Origin: Ifrita kowaldi
Lineage: Eukaryota; Chordata; Aves; Passeriformes; Cinclosomatidae
Direction of reading: 5' to 3'
Length of the DNA: 64,000 nt
NCBI GenBank assembly: GCA_013398055.1
Contig: VZRS01000224.1
Location: 248,001 to 312,000, forward strand
Below are positions 14,001-29,000 of the stretch, in pieces (within the stretch, counting starts at the first letter, position 1; the number at the start of each line of letters is the position of its first letter). A model generated the notes under the pieces. It saw only the letters and a program-made list of their open reading frames with translations. It was not told the origin of the DNA and made no database searches. The position numbers and the translations under genes were made by a program.

Positions 14001-17000
14001 GGTTTGTAATCTTGCTTTCTGCCTTGATGTCAGTATTCAAGTATATAAGCATATTTTTATTACCTTACCAATTCAGTATGTTGAAATTCTTACAGCCACC
14101 ACACTGAATTCAGTTGTTACTGCTTATGTGGCTTTTCATGTAACTTGGTGTAAAGAGGCATTGGCACAGACCTCTGATCTTTCATTATTTTTACTCTCTG
14201 AGGTAATCTCTCTTAGTCTGAACTAAGCAAAATATAGCTTCAGGTCACCTGATTTCTGTCACATGTCACAGTCAGTTTGTTTACTTTAATTGCATGGGTC
14301 CCATCTGAAGATGAACTCCTGTTGACAAGTTTTAAATTAGAATTAAAGTAATGCTTTCTCCATAAATCTGTTCTGAGTTGTTACTGAAGTGAGAGCTTGA
14401 GGATCTGTTGCTTTCAGTTTGATTGATTTATGACAGCACTGGTTGCCATGCAACAATTCATTTGTGTATCATGGTAAGATAGGGCAATATTCTCTTTTGT
14501 ACATCGTTCTGTGAAAGATGAGTTTCAATTGCTGCTGGGGAGGAAATGTTTGCCAGTGCTGCGGCACGCAGCAGTGTGGAGGTACACATGTCACTTCATT
14601 TGTAACAATGCTGTGAGCTCGTCAGTACCCAGCACTGACAGACACGTGTATTTGCCAGTCAGGCCCTTCAAAATGGTGTGTACTGCTGCTCCTTGAGCGT
14701 CTCACTGGCCTGGTTGTTTTTTTGGTGTTTTTCTAGTTTAATTTCATGAAGTGCTAATATTGAGCCTTACTGTGACAGCTTCTCGCTAGATCATTTATTC
14801 TTCCCCTTGCTGATTCTACTTCAAATCCCCACGCACTGTGTTGCACTAGGAAGCAATTGCATAGCAAAAGGTAATGACTCTGGGACTGTTTTGCCATGCA
14901 GCTATTTCTTAATGGCTAGATTGGAAGTACAGTGGAGGTGTGAACTAGTTGTGTGGAGAAAAGAACATACAGTTCATAATGCTTTTTATGGAGGAGTACC
15001 TCCTACATTTGTTTATTTGTTTTATAGTCTTGAAGAAAAGAGAATTACATTTGCATAATCTTAGAATGTGTTTGCATTAACTATAGGTGTGGAAGAAAAT
15101 ATTCAAGAAGTAGTTGGGCACATCACAGAAGGTGTCTGCAGGCCTCTGAAGGTGAAGTATTTTGTTTTCCTTAGCACTCTAAATACAAAAACTGTTCTGT
15201 CATGTTTTCTTAGAACTTGTGCTCCCATCTTTTCAATGTATTTTCATTGCCCTTGGTTAAGAATTAGATCGTCAACTTCTAAAGGGTTTTTTCTCAAATT
15301 AAAGATTCCTTTGTTCGTGGTTTATAATAGTCATACAGTGAGAGGTACTAGGATGCTAAATTTGAGTCTTGATTTTGTTTTACTTTTCCTAGGATGAGTG
15401 CTGATGTACAAAAATACAGCTTTGTGATAAGTATATGGGAATAGCTGTAGTGACTCAAATGAAAAATCAATGTAATTTACTAACCTGTTTTTCATAGTGA
15501 TCATTATGCTTAGGGAAGAGTGTACAGGTTATGCAGTTGTGTCATACTTCTGTAGGATAGTTTCCCTGCCTGTTTGTGAATATACTGAGGACTTATTGAG
15601 CCATAACTTCTTTGTATATAATAGATCTCAATGGGTGTTTTCTTGCATGAATATGTCAAATTGATATAATTAATATAAAATGTTGGTGTTCACAACATAT
15701 CCTTCAGAAGGGAAGTGAACATTTCAACTCTGTTGTGTGAAAAGCCAGTTCCTTTTGTGGTTTGTGGGGTTTTACTGGTTTTGGTGTTTTGGGGGTTTTT
15801 TGTTTGTTTTGTTTAGTAACTCCAGTTCTTGTGTGTGAAAGACACCATGAAAAATTGTTTCCTAATTACCATCTTTGTGCTACCCCAGTTTTTTGTATTT
15901 CTGTCACATCCTTCCATACTTGTCTTTTTTTCAAGCTACAGCCTGAGTGAGTTTAGGGGATGCATTTGATAGAAATCATTAATGACGATCCATCAAATGA
16001 TTGACTGACTGGTCAATTGAATGTGCTTCACATAAGCACTGAAGTAATCAAGGTGATGAAGCTGATACCAATTATTGCCCAACTGTGCAATGTATAAATC
16101 CAAGTGTTTTTGAAGTAAAATCTACTGTGCTAAATACTATTATAATAAATATCTCTTAGGATGCTGTAGCTATAACAACCATATCCAGCTGACAAATACT
16201 CAGTCTCAAATGTGAACAGCTAGTTTCTGGATACTATACGTAAGTTACTGATAAGAAAAGGCTAAGATCTGGAGAGAGGTAAAATTCAAAAAGGTGCCAT
16301 TTAGAATGTCACAGAATTACAGAAGGGTTGAGGTTGGCAAGGATGTCTGGACATCACTTGTCCAAACTCCCGGCTCAGGCTGGGGCACCTAGAGTTGCTT
16401 GCCCAGGACTGTGTCCAGATGACTTTTAAATACTTCCAAGGGTGGAGGCTCCACCGCTTCTCTGGACAATGTATGCCAGTGCTCGGCCACCTGCACAGTA
16501 AAAAAACAAGTGTTCCCTGATGTTCAGACAGAATCTCATGTATTTCAGTTTTGTGCCTGTTGCCACAGAATTTATGCTTAACCTTCACAACCTTTTAGTT
16601 TTTGATCTGTTGGAAAATACCTATCCTAACAGACACACACTCACCACAGCTTTGGTTTTTTGGAAGGTATTTTCCAAACTTTCTGTGTTCTTGAATCAGT
16701 TGTGTTAATACTGAATGCTGATGTTTGAGTTCAGTATTTCTGTGCATCCCAACAAAGTAATTAGGAATAAAATCAAATTCCTGTGTCAGTCAGAGGGAGT
16801 TTTGGTCTTAGAAATCTGAGTACTTGAGATTTTTATAGTTAAGTACAGAGTACCTATCATTTTGATTGCCAAAATCTTTACACTTACATGCTGCTAGTCT
16901 CTTTAGAAATATCCCTGAAATATTGTTGTTAGTTAGTTACTGTGCTAGTAAAAATGAAAAAAAAAATCTTAAAAGAACAATTAAAGACTTCCTGTTGTAT

Positions 17001-20000
17001 TCTGTATTTTAATAGAATGCAACTTATGTTAATTCACTGCCAGTCTAGACTTTCCAGTAAAAAGTATGGAACATTTATTGTTTCCCCTGGGGAAGGAAAA
17101 AAAAAAGGTAGAAAAAAGTCCCCCTGAGAAACTCCCAAGCAGAAGAGCCTTCATACAATGCAGAATAGGTGATTAGATAATTGCAAGCCACCATGTTCAG
17201 AGGAACAACGGTAATAGGCTCAGTTTGGAGGAATACATTGTAGAAAGGTTATGCTTACATGCAGTCTAAATTGCCCACATTTCTTACTGAGAGTTGGTTT
17301 GTGTTGCAGGCATTCAGGTGACTCTTGAATACTCCCTAGCAGTAGATCTTACCACAGGCCTCTCATTTCAGATGGAGGTAGGAGAATCCTAAAAAACATT
17401 TAAATTAAACTATTCATATTCTCCATAACATTTAAGATGAATTCAAAACAAAATGTCTTTGATGCCCTGTGTGGACTCCAGGTAGTCTTTTATGGTCAGC
17501 TAACAACAGGACTACAGGACTAAAAAATGGTAAGAGTTCTAAGTCCAGAGCTTCCCTGAACAGGTTAGGTTGGGTCGCTTGCAAATTTTGGTTCTCCAAT
17601 GCAGTGAAGCCTTCTGTATGGGAAGCAGCATTTCTTCTTTTCCTGCTTTGTTTTTTTTTGTTTTGGTTTGGTTTTTGGGTTTTGTTTGTTTGTTTGTTTT
17701 TGTTTTTTTTCTTCTTTTTTTAAATTTTTTTTTTCTTATTTTTCTTTCATGACCCTAAAATCTTTTTTCCCCTCTCCTTCTGCCTGTTCTTTTTCAGTTT
17801 CTTAGCTATTTTCTTTTAGTTATTCCCATTTTTTTGGGTCAATATTCTGTTTTCCCTTTTTCCCTTGCCTGCCCTATTCTCTTTTGCTGTACAACTAGAA
17901 TATACTCAGTATTCATGCCCACATGACCTTCTAGGTAACACTGGAGACAGATATTTGTATATAGACCTTTGTATATACAAACACATTGAAGAGCAAAGTT
18001 CACCTGTGTGTTGAAATAAACTTCATGCATTAAGTATTGTGAATAAGAGTTAAAAATTATTATTTGGTTTTGGTCTGTGAATTAGATGCAAACTGAAAGG
18101 ATTGAGGAAGCTTAATCTTAGTTGGTTCTCCCTGCAGCTGGCTCTGAGATGAAGGGACTGCAGCACATTGTGTTCCATTGAACAGCAAATAACTTGGGAG
18201 AGTGGGTGGTGGCTGCTGGTTTGTGTGTAGCCCTTTCACACACAGGCACGTGGGATAATGGTGCAGTGATAAGTCTATTCTGCTTCATAAGTGCATAAAG
18301 ATTGACCCTGGGGTAGCTTTTTTGAGTGGATTGAGACTGTACCATGGAGACAAGACATCAGCTGTCCAATTGTAAAGACAGTCAGCACCATTTTGTTGTG
18401 TAGCCAGTATCCCTGGTTTAGATAACCAGTCAACATAGCTGGTTATTAGTTACAAATATATCTAACTAAACACTGGTAGGAGATATATATGTTCTCCTTT
18501 AAATGAAGAATATATTCATCCAGGTGAAATTTGGTTGTTGGGCAAAATACCTAATACTTTGATGTTCTGAATTGCTGCGTGATGCTAGAAATCTACTGCT
18601 GTAGTTGTGTGATTCTGCAGCATTGCAGCTGTTCTTGCTATTCAGTGCTGGGGAGGGTTCCAGTATGTACTGGTATTAACCCGTCACATGATCTCATTAT
18701 TTTTAAATTTCCAGTAACAGCGGAAGTCTGTAGGGACTGAAGGATTTTTGGAAAGCTTTTTGGGTTTGTAGTTTTTCTTTTTTTTAAGAATGCATATACC
18801 TTCATATGTTCTGCCCAGATGCTTATCAGCCCAGAAGCACTTTGGTTCAATCAGAACATTATACTTAGCTGGACATTCTCTTTTAACTTTATTTCTGGTT
18901 GAATCTGTTTTTTCAGAAATCAGAGATATATTGCATATAAAGTCATAGGAGGCTGGCTTTCGGAATTTATGACCTGAAGGATTTGTGTTTTGTTTGTATT
19001 TGTTCATGATGCAGGTTAGAATTGAGCAGGTGATTGTTGCTGAGCCAGGAGCAGTTTTACTGTACAAGATTTCTAATTTGCTCAAGTTCTACCACCATAC
19101 AATCAGGTATGTAAAATCACAAAGTGTGTTAAAAATGCCTTTTTTCCCTAGTTGTATATGTAACAATTAATCTGCTAAGAAGAGTACTTTTGTTGCTTAG
19201 TTGTTGCTCTGCACTGTAACATCAGGAAGAAACACATGTGGTACCAAGCAGACACCATTTACCCATTGCTGTTCCTCAGTTCATATCAAAACTGCTTTGG
19301 AGTATAACATCAATTTGCCACAATAACTATTTCTTTATTGTTCTGTGTAGATTCAAATAGTATACAAAAAAACTCTACAAAACATTTAAGATTACAAAGT
19401 CAAGTTCCCTTTGAGGAAATGTTATTAAATGAAATTACTTCTGTTTTTCTTTCGGTTTTTTCTTTCTTTTTTTTTTGTTTGTTTTTGTTTAAACAATTGT
19501 GTTTTGATAACTTTTTGCTAACTTTTTTTTCCATAATTATGCACTTCCATATCTCACTGTTGAAGATGCACTGATCACCTTCCAAGCTTCCAGATGCCAC
19601 CAGGAATACAGGAACTGGAGAAAAGCCAGAGCTGCTAATTTTTATATAATTTATATATTGTGGCATATGCTGTAGTTCATGTTGGTTAGAAACAGCAGCA
19701 GCAGAAAAATCTTCCTCCACAGCCCTGGACTGAACTGCTGAGAATTTGAAACATTAATATTACTACTTGAGATTCTCTGTCTGAAAATATTTTAGATGTT
19801 GGGCAGACTGGGATAAGTGGTTCTTGGGCACCTCCCAGCTTATTTAAAATCCTCAATTTTGGTGGCAGGTCTATTATAGAACACATATAAGAGCTATTCC
19901 TAATTTTATTGTCCAAAAATCCTGAAAGATTTTGGTGTCGTTTTTCTGTCTCCAAAGTTAGTGTTTCCCTGTGGTTATAAAGCTGGGTGCAATTGAAAAT

Positions 20001-23000
20001 GTGATGTTTAAATGGAAGGTCTTAGGCAGTCTTATCTGTTGGTTTCTGTCCTGTTAACAACACAATGTTTAAAGACCACTGAAGTACCTTCTACCAGCTG
20101 AATAATTTCCTCTGTATAGAGAAGGTGCACCTCACTAATGAAGGGAAAAAGCAGTTTGAGAAATGATCTATTAAATACAGGATTACAATCTGAAAATCAA
20201 GATACAGGTTTAGTCCTGTTAGGACACAATGAATTTTCACTGCCAGTTTGTAGCTTAGAAGTGCAATTCCTATAGACAGAGGGAGGGTATATCTGTGAGA
20301 GGAGCATAGTCCTGTAGTGCCATTTAAGGGGTATGTGGTGTCTGTGCTAAGTGTGATGGTTTAACCCTTGGAATAGCAAGGCATGAATTCTAACATTTTT
20401 GGAGATGCCTAGCATCCCAGCGAAGAAAGGAGAGAGGTAATGCTATCCCTAACAGGCAGTATGATAGAATATTGTTAACTCTTTTTGTTACATAATTTGT
20501 TTTCTATAACAGAAGTAGATTTATAGCATAATAAAGCAAAAACCCAGTACTCTACAAAAAAGTTTGTGCAAGTTTGATAGCCTGTATTTAATATCTACTT
20601 AATGAAATACTTGATGGTGCTTGTTCTTAGAGTCAGCTTATCTCTCAGCCATTATGGAGAACTGTTCCCTGTGATTATTTTCTCTAAATTTTCAACTTTG
20701 AAAATAATCTTATTTGAAATGATATTTAAGTATCTGACTATCGTGTTGTTCCCCCTTCAGATTTGTTAAATAATGTTTATTTTGCTTTCAGTGGTATTGT
20801 AGGAAACAGTGCAGCCACACTGCTGACAACAATTGAAGAAATGCATTTGTTGAGCAAGAAAATATTCTTTAATAGCCTGAGTCTTCACGCAAGTAAACTA
20901 ATGGACAAGGTTTGTTTCAGAGTTGTACAGCTTTCATGTTTCAAAACATGTTTCCATTTCCCTTTTCTAGGTTCCTAGGTAAATAGCTGTTTTATATGTC
21001 AGCTTTTCCTGAAGTTGAAGTCTTGTATTTTCTATATTTTAGTTACAGAATTACATTACAAACTTGCTGTTTATATTTTAATTTTATTAATAGTGGGAGG
21101 TTTGTGGATACATAGCTAAAATCCTGCTGTTAGCAGTATTTTTTTGCAGAGCAGTTTACATATTTTTAAAACCTACGAGAAGCAGCAAAATTAGGAAATT
21201 TTCTTAAGTGCAATAGAGCAAAGTCAGGCAGTTGAGCTGTATAATTTGTATTAATGCATCATCAGATCAGTTGTTAATTGTGCATCATTCCTTTTTTGAA
21301 GTTGCAGTGTATATCCCAAAACGGTAAGCTAAGTAAAAACAAAATTCGGGCTTTTCTGTCTACATTGCTGTAACATTTGTAAATGCATTTCTAAATTTTT
21401 TAACCTACAGAAAAAAAAAACTAAACAAAAAACCAAACCAAAACAAAACAAAACAAAAAACCCAAAAACCCCCAAACAAACAAAAAAACCCAGAAAAAAT
21501 TTGTTATTTTCCAGATACTATTCCTTGTGCAAAGACCTGTAATTTGCTGGCCACTCGCTCAGGTTTTCTGAGTTTTGTCAGTATTGTTCTGTGGTCCTGA
21601 ATGAGTTGCCTCATTCAGCACAGCCTGTGCGGTCCTAATTTCCTGTCTTTCTGCAGGGGCTGGGGAATGACTTGCTCAAAGCAGCAGTTGTTCCTCCTCT
21701 TCTCTCCCAGATATTCCAGTGACTCCTTTCAGTGGTTTCGTTCGTTCAGTGGGTTACTCCTTAGCTGCTACCACCCACAGTCCGTACTACTGAAGTCCAC
21801 TTAATGTATTGTTGCTTTGGGGTACTTCCATTTGAATGTGGTGTCATATCAATAATAGTTCCTTTGCTATTAATGCTTCTTCAAGGATCAGCTAAAGCTG
21901 AGTTCCTCAAACATGTAATGGACAAGGACAACATGAATTTACCAAAAAACGTTTTATTTCCTAGTATGTAAGCTAAAATAAAATATCTGTGTACGTTTTC
22001 CTAATGGGAAAAGAAATCAGTGATGTACCTTAGCAAAAATGTGTGACTGCTCTTTGTTTACGAAGTGCTTAAGGAAAGAAATTTTCTTAGCTTGAAAACA
22101 TCTCTGTATTCATCTCTTTTCTATTTATTTATCCTGTTGGGTATTACATCTGTACTCAAACAGGATCCAGCATGATTTCCCTACTCACAAGAAAATCAGT
22201 TGTAACTCACAGTCTTTGTGGTTTTGTTTTGGGTGATACACTGTTTTCAGTTTGAAAATTTGTAGAATTCAGAAGAAGAATGATAAAGGAATTATGGTCC
22301 CCTAGTTCATAGTGTGTGTTCTTTCTATTGTCACTATGGGAAGGTTGTGTAGTCCTCTTTGCCCTCTTAATTCCCCTTCCCTCAGCCCCCAGTCTGGATG
22401 TAACCGGTTCTTGATGCTGTCATTGTTTTATAAAGTAGTCAAATTTGCTTTTACTGGCCTTAAATGAAGGCAGTGATTGCACTGCCACCTTCAGTGGTGT
22501 TTTATTACAAGTAATGAATGGCATACCGAGCCTACCATGTAATGGGAAAAGATCATATTATTGCTCTTTCTCATAAACACATTTATAAATTAAGTCTGAA
22601 GCGTTGACAATATTACATTGCCTGTGTGCCCTATGAAGATCTTTCCTCAGAATATAATTGAGGTCCAAAGCTTTAAGAGATTTAGAGGACTGTTAGATGT
22701 ATGGGTAACAAAGGCTTCCACAATTATTTATTAATCTGCTTCAGGAGTTAACAGTGAGGTAACTCTATGTCTGAGAAGAAATGTTACTGTTCTAATGTGT
22801 AGTTTTTGTAACTGAGTTTAGATAGTCCTCTGTAGCACCTTATATTATTACCCTTAGTGAGTGGATTATTGAATTGATAGAATGATGTCTTATCTCTTCA
22901 CGACTGAAATTAGTTTTGCTTCATAAAAAATACAAAATTTATAGGCTGATTACACAAAGAGAAACATTAGTTTCCATGTGATAAAGACCTTTTTTTATCA

Positions 23001-26000
23001 TAAATTTAATTCTCTTATCACTTAGTTTTTTGTGTGTTAGTATACAGATAAGCAGGTTTTTTGCCTTTTCATTTGTCTTTGTAAATTTAGTAGTGAATGT
23101 CACAATGCCTTTACATTTTGAAGAAACTGAAGGTTGCTTTTTACCATCATTTTTTTTAATGTGTATTCAAACCAAAATTGTGTGTATGTAATAGTAGGAT
23201 TTTCTTCACATCCCAGCCTTTTTACTGGCTTTTTCCCAGCTATGTATGCACTGTAACTGCTTGCTGATTTTTTTTTTATTTTCAGAGAAGAATAAACCCC
23301 TGGAAGATGGACCCTTTGTGCTTACATAGGCAATTGCAAAGGCTTCATTGCTGTTCCTGTTGTGCAGATAGAGAATATTCACTGGGAAATTTAGTAAATT
23401 ACTTTTCACTTGAACAATCTGGAAATTATGGTTTCTTATTTCCATTTAGATTATGCATCTTAAGGCATTGATAAGCCTGTTTCAAAGAATATCAACTATC
23501 CAATACTTTGATTAAAATATGATTCTTAAGGCAATTTGAAAAACTTTGGAAATACATTAAAATGCAAATGGAATGTTCTTAAGTAAAAATGCTTTTTTTA
23601 CTATAGGTTTAAGTGCCTCTTCTGTTTAGATTATTGGAAAGTGGGGAATGGCCTGTCAGGTCGACAGTTTTAATGATCTTTACTTCCTCAGTATCATCTC
23701 TTGTTGCTGATAATTTACTTTTTTAGTATCTACATTCTATCTAGTAGTTGATAGACCAGAATATGATTTAAGCAAATCTTTCACTTAAGTATAGCTAGTT
23801 GGGAACATATTTTAGACAAAGCAGGTTTCATTAAATATGCTAACTCCTCAAGATCCCATCCTTAGGATGTAGACAAATGACAGGATGGTAATTTGATGTC
23901 CTCATCACCATAGACAATTTAATTCCCTAGATTATTGATTATCCTGAGTTGAGCATTGCCTTCAATCTGCCTGGGATTTAATTTCTAAAGCATAATGGGA
24001 AACTGAGACTTCAGGCTGTTCTTTCTAGGACAAGAAAATAGCTTCCTCTTCGTATCTATTTTTGAGAAGAGTTCCATATTACATAAGGAGTGTCACAAGT
24101 GTGGAGGTGTATGGAAGCTTTTAGGCAGTCTTAGATCAGGATTTTCCCTCTTGGTTGTCAAGCCGTCGGTGTAAATGATAGAGGGAAATCCCTGGTTACT
24201 TCAGAATACTTACTGGTTTGCCCAGAAACACTTTGCTATGAACTTTTTTTTCATTACATAAGAAAACCTCAAGCATCCTGGTTGAAATCTGAAAATAAAA
24301 TAGTCAGCAGCTCTCAACTTCAAAGTGTTTGTTCTGAGAAAGCTTTTTTTATGGTGTTCTCACTCAGACTTCTCAGGTAGCTCTGTTTGAGCTAAAATCC
24401 ACGTGACAGAAATGTTCAGCAGACTGCTGGAAAGCAAGTCCATTGTTATCAAAGAAATGCAGTACACCAGGGAGTCTCTTTGGCTCCGACACGTCTTGAA
24501 ACCTGTCACGAAGCTTGGTAACAGAGTTGTTGCAAAGCCACTTTGTTTTTGGGGTTTAAAATGCCATTCATGACTTTGAGATTCTTGGGCTGCTGTAGAG
24601 CTCAGCGTTGACATCCTACAGAAGCTGTGTATCACCAGCCACCTCCTATGTCACTGAAGGTTTGGTGCATCAGTTCTTACTGCAGACGCTGTCTCTCCTT
24701 TGCGTTGTTGGCTCTTACCCTTCAGAGGCAGTGTTGGGCAGTTGTGCCAGTACTTTCTAGCTCTGGTAGCAATGATGTGTTCTGGTTCTTGGTTGAACCA
24801 GAATGTTTGTTGGCCAGCGTTGGTGTCCTTATGCTGAAAAAAATATGTTTGTGTTTGTTGCTTTTTAGCTTTTTTGGACCCAGCCATGGGTCTACCAGTC
24901 GTGCTAGTAAAGTGGATCAGAATTGTTGTTACAATCCTTATGTATCCTTTTACATGTTTCTTTTCACTCTGTGCTTATAAATCAAATATTTAGGAATTCA
25001 GGATTCTGCTTGTGTTACTCATTGTCTGGATCTAAGAACAGCCCATTACAGAGGACCATTTTATAGATGATTATAAATCCAGGAGAAAATAGTGAATGAA
25101 AATAATTATCAGAACAACAGAAACTGTTCCAATGAAACTGGGAGTAAAGTTCAGAGTACCTAATGGACTGGAGTGGATGGACTGCTCTTTCAGTCATCTC
25201 AATACGAGAGTTGTTTAATATCATGAGTCCGTTGGTGAGGCATTTTAACGAGTGTGTTAGATGTCAGCATGTTTTATTGGACCAGCTGTTAAATTAGGAG
25301 GGTGGGAATTTTCAAGCCCTCATGTCCTTCCTTTGGCTTCACCAGTGTTCCAGAACAATTATTAAAGGAAAGAATAATTATGAACATTTAATAAAATGGT
25401 GTGAGAGTTATCATAAGGGCACTAGAGAAAGACTGTGCCAAACTCCAGTCATCTGCTGTCTGAGCTGTTAGAAGACTATTAGCAGAGTATCCCAAATTAA
25501 ATTTTGGGATTATTATTCCTTAATGCTGTTCTTTTTAGAGTAGATGTGTGCAAATTAAATGCTGTGATTGCATTTTCTTTTAAGTTTGTCTGTAAGAGAG
25601 ATATTAAAACGTTGCATGGGAATAATTGTAAACTTGTCCTTCATAATTTGATTCCTGCCAGAATGAAACCTATTAGGTTTCTGGGAAATCAGATGTGGGG
25701 CAGATTGAATAAGGCTGATTATTGTTGTTGTGATCTGAATGCTGTTGTGCTTTTAAATGGATCCGTGTGAACAAAGCAAAACTAGTTATCTTTTCTTCCA
25801 AGACCAACTTGATAGCTGAAAAGATAAGCATGCCATTAGGCATTCTACTTTGTTGACCTCTGTAGGATCCTAATAGGACCAGAAAATCTTGAAACAGCTT
25901 CTCTGGTAAACGTGCACTCAGGTTCCTTGGAGTGCTGGTGAATATTGTCTCAACTGAGGAGAATGGACTTCTGCAGTTGATGCTGCTCAGTGTTAACTGA

Positions 26001-29000
26001 CAGCATAAAAAATTCATAACATTTTTACAAGGTTCCACTCTGTAGTACTTTGGATCTGGCCCCTGCCAGTGGGGGTTTTTCAGAGGCTGTATTTAAAGCT
26101 GATTAGGTTCTTATAAAAGCCACTAACCTTCCATTTGTTACTAGTAAGTAGAGCTTTCTCTGTGGAATCCTGTGTTTTAAATTACCATCTTGTTTTGTTT
26201 GGTAGTAGTATCACAGAATTAAAGAATGGATGAGTTCAGCAGGAAACTCTACAAACCATCTAGTCGAGCCATCTTGCTCACGACACAGAATGTCAGCTAG
26301 AGTAGGTTGCCCAGGATTTGCTCCAGCTGGGATTTTAATGTCACCAAGGACAGAGACTCCAAAACCTCACTGTGCAACTGTCTCCAGTGCTTGACTAACC
26401 TCACAGTAAAAACTGTGTTCTTGTGCCTTAATCTGTGCCCATTGCCTCTTGACCTGTTACTGGACACCACTGAGAAGAGTCTGTCTCTGTCTTCATCCCT
26501 CACTTCCTGTATTTATACACATTTATAACATCCCCCTGGAGCCTTTTCTTCTCCAGAGGTAGAACACAGCCTCTCCTTGTGTAGGAGGTATTCCATTCCC
26601 TTCATGAACATTGTAACTGTTAACTTTCTAATGTTCAAGTAGCACAGTATATAAAGTTCTGATCGACTGTACAGTATTTTCAGAAGAAAATTTGCCCTTT
26701 TTTAAAATGTAACCTTTTTCGTAAATGAAAAAGGGAAACAACATACATGCACACTCTTCTTGATTGTTGATACTGCCTTTTCTTTTTTCTGTGTTTTCCT
26801 TTGCTGTTTGTAAAATTCTACAAAACATCCTTTGAGCTACTTGCTGTCATAGACAGAAACCTGCTCTGGATTATATGTTTGGAGGAAGATTACTGGCTTA
26901 GTATCTGTTCCCCAGTGATAATTATGCAGAAAAGAAGATAAAAATTTTTGTACTAAGGCTTATGTACAACTTTCAGTATCCATTTCATAATTCATTTCAA
27001 TTTTTTATATTGGATTTAAAAAAATGGGTAGTTTCTTGGGTTTTTTGAAAGGCTGAAGAACTGTTTGGCATCATTTCTATATGACTGAACTGGTACTTAA
27101 AACCAATTAGATACTTAATACTGTGTTAGAGTATGTTTTAATGCAGTTGAACTTGCTGCTGCACAACTTTCTTAATGATGTTTTAGTTAGCTGCTGTCTA
27201 GCTTGCTTCTGAAAGAGGTATTTCAAAAGTAGAACTCAGCATGTATTTGAAACCTATTTTTCTGGAAATAGGATCAATTATAATGATCTCTTAGTGCATG
27301 TAAAACATTCAGGACATCAATTATTTTTTTATTAGAATAGTGATTAGTGCTCATGAGTTGGAGTCTGTAGGTTCCTCTATAAATTTGAAGTGTCTGTTTT
27401 TAACTTTTCCAATTTTGAAAAAAAAAAGCCCTCACTTTGTATTCATGTGTCAAAAGTTAGAATCTTCCAAATTAATATAGCGCTACTTTGGTTCTCGTTC
27501 CACTTACTGATAATTTTGTCTCTATTGCAGTAGTCAGGAATTTCAGAGTAACCCAAATAAAATCTAGTGATCTAAATCTTTTTTCCTTGCCATATTTTCA
27601 TCTTCCATGATGTTGTTCCTTGCTCTTACCTAGAAGACAGTGGACTATAAAGGAACAGACTAAGTGCAAGATGAAGCTAATTTAAGAGCTTCTAAGCACT
27701 AGCTACTTCAGGAGACAAAAATTCTGTGCAAAGCAGCCTGAAATTGTCATTGCCATGATCTATGTGTGTGTTGGAAGTGAAAACTCCATCAAACTCTAGT
27801 CTCAAAAGTAACCCCAAAATGTCCCTGAACATGGTTCAATTCAAGTCTGAGAACAGTGTGTTCAGGACACAATCAATACCCCTAATAATAACAAGAAGAA
27901 ACAAGAAGAAAGTCATTCAGTGCTGTAAATATCAGTAAACTTTACACCTGATCAGCACTCAGTGCCTCTTTTTGAATTATTGTTACTTAATCGCTAGAAT
28001 ATTTGTTTCATGCTTTCAAGACTGCTTGGGCTGAACAACTTTTCTCTGAACCTACTAGATTTAGTTTTCCTTTAGTTCCTTGAGTTCAGTATACTCTCTC
28101 TTGGAAAGTGAGAATAGAGGAACACTTTATATTCAGAAGGATGAAAAAAGTTTTCATTAAATCTGTCTTGGTAACAGTGTGGGGACATGTATGATATCTC
28201 AAATGTTTCAAAATACAAAGTACGAAAGTTCGGCCTGGTTTCAAAGAGAGAGAGTTGTTTTTTACTCTCTTTGCTGGCATGTTCATCAGGTATAGATTTA
28301 TTTCCAGAAGACTCTGTGATGTTCTGCTCTGAATATATATGTTGTGCTCTCCTTGGTTTCTTTGGCTATCAGCCTGTGCCCCTTGGATTTTTATTTTTTT
28401 TAGCTTGAAGATTCACACATCCGTATTACTATGCTATTCATCAGTATTTCTCATTTGGGAAGCTATGGAACATGTTGCCCATGACTTGGAGCCATCTAAA
28501 GCTGCTGCCTTTTCTTTTGAGCTGGAGTCTTAAGAGCATTGCAGAAGTGCACGCTGCATTGCTCTGCTGTGGCCGGGTACCCTGACTGAGACACGTGGGC
28601 CAGTCCCATCCAAACTGACTGCTCCCTACCTCCTTCTGGAGACATTATGCCTTTAAGTCTTAACTTACTGAGTATTGCTGAGGGTCTCCTTACTCCCACA
28701 TGATCCAGCCACATCTGTCTTTGCCATTGTATGGGCAGAAGAGAGGAAGGTGGGAAGTGGATTGTTGGCAGAAGGAAATGAGGTTGTAGTAAGGGTTTGG
28801 AGGTTACAGGAAGCCAGTTTAAGGCAGCATTGGAGACAAAAAGATGCAGCTATGCTTGGAGTGGAACCTAAGAAATGTGTGTTGGGAAAAAGAGGTGCTA
28901 GATTTTTCTATAAACATTTTATGAAGTGTTTAATGAGTATTTGCCTCTTACAAAGAAAGGGCTAAATAAAGTGTGTGAGCCTGGTTTAAAAATAGCATAG

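Larger units (their letters stand above)
15152..19014 (+). other. COG6: COG6 intron 7 in window
   Basis: This 3.9-kb intron carries T/G-rich tracts at 15771-15816 and 17648-17744 and a minus-strand CR1 fragment at 16309-16568. The remainder is unique. Confidence 0.85.

Noticed and set aside
18684..19085. 133-codon minus-strand open frame
   Set aside because: It runs antisense over COG6 exon 8 and intron sequence, with no homology seen.
20354..20369. TGTGATGGTTTAACCC, similar to the 5' end of some avian endogenous retrovirus LTRs
   Set aside because: No LTR body, polyadenylation motif, target-site duplication or partner LTR was seen; the match is too short.
24360..24980. Open frames of 91-117 codons on both strands in COG6 intron 9
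   Set aside because: No recognisable protein, no splice context and mutual overlap.
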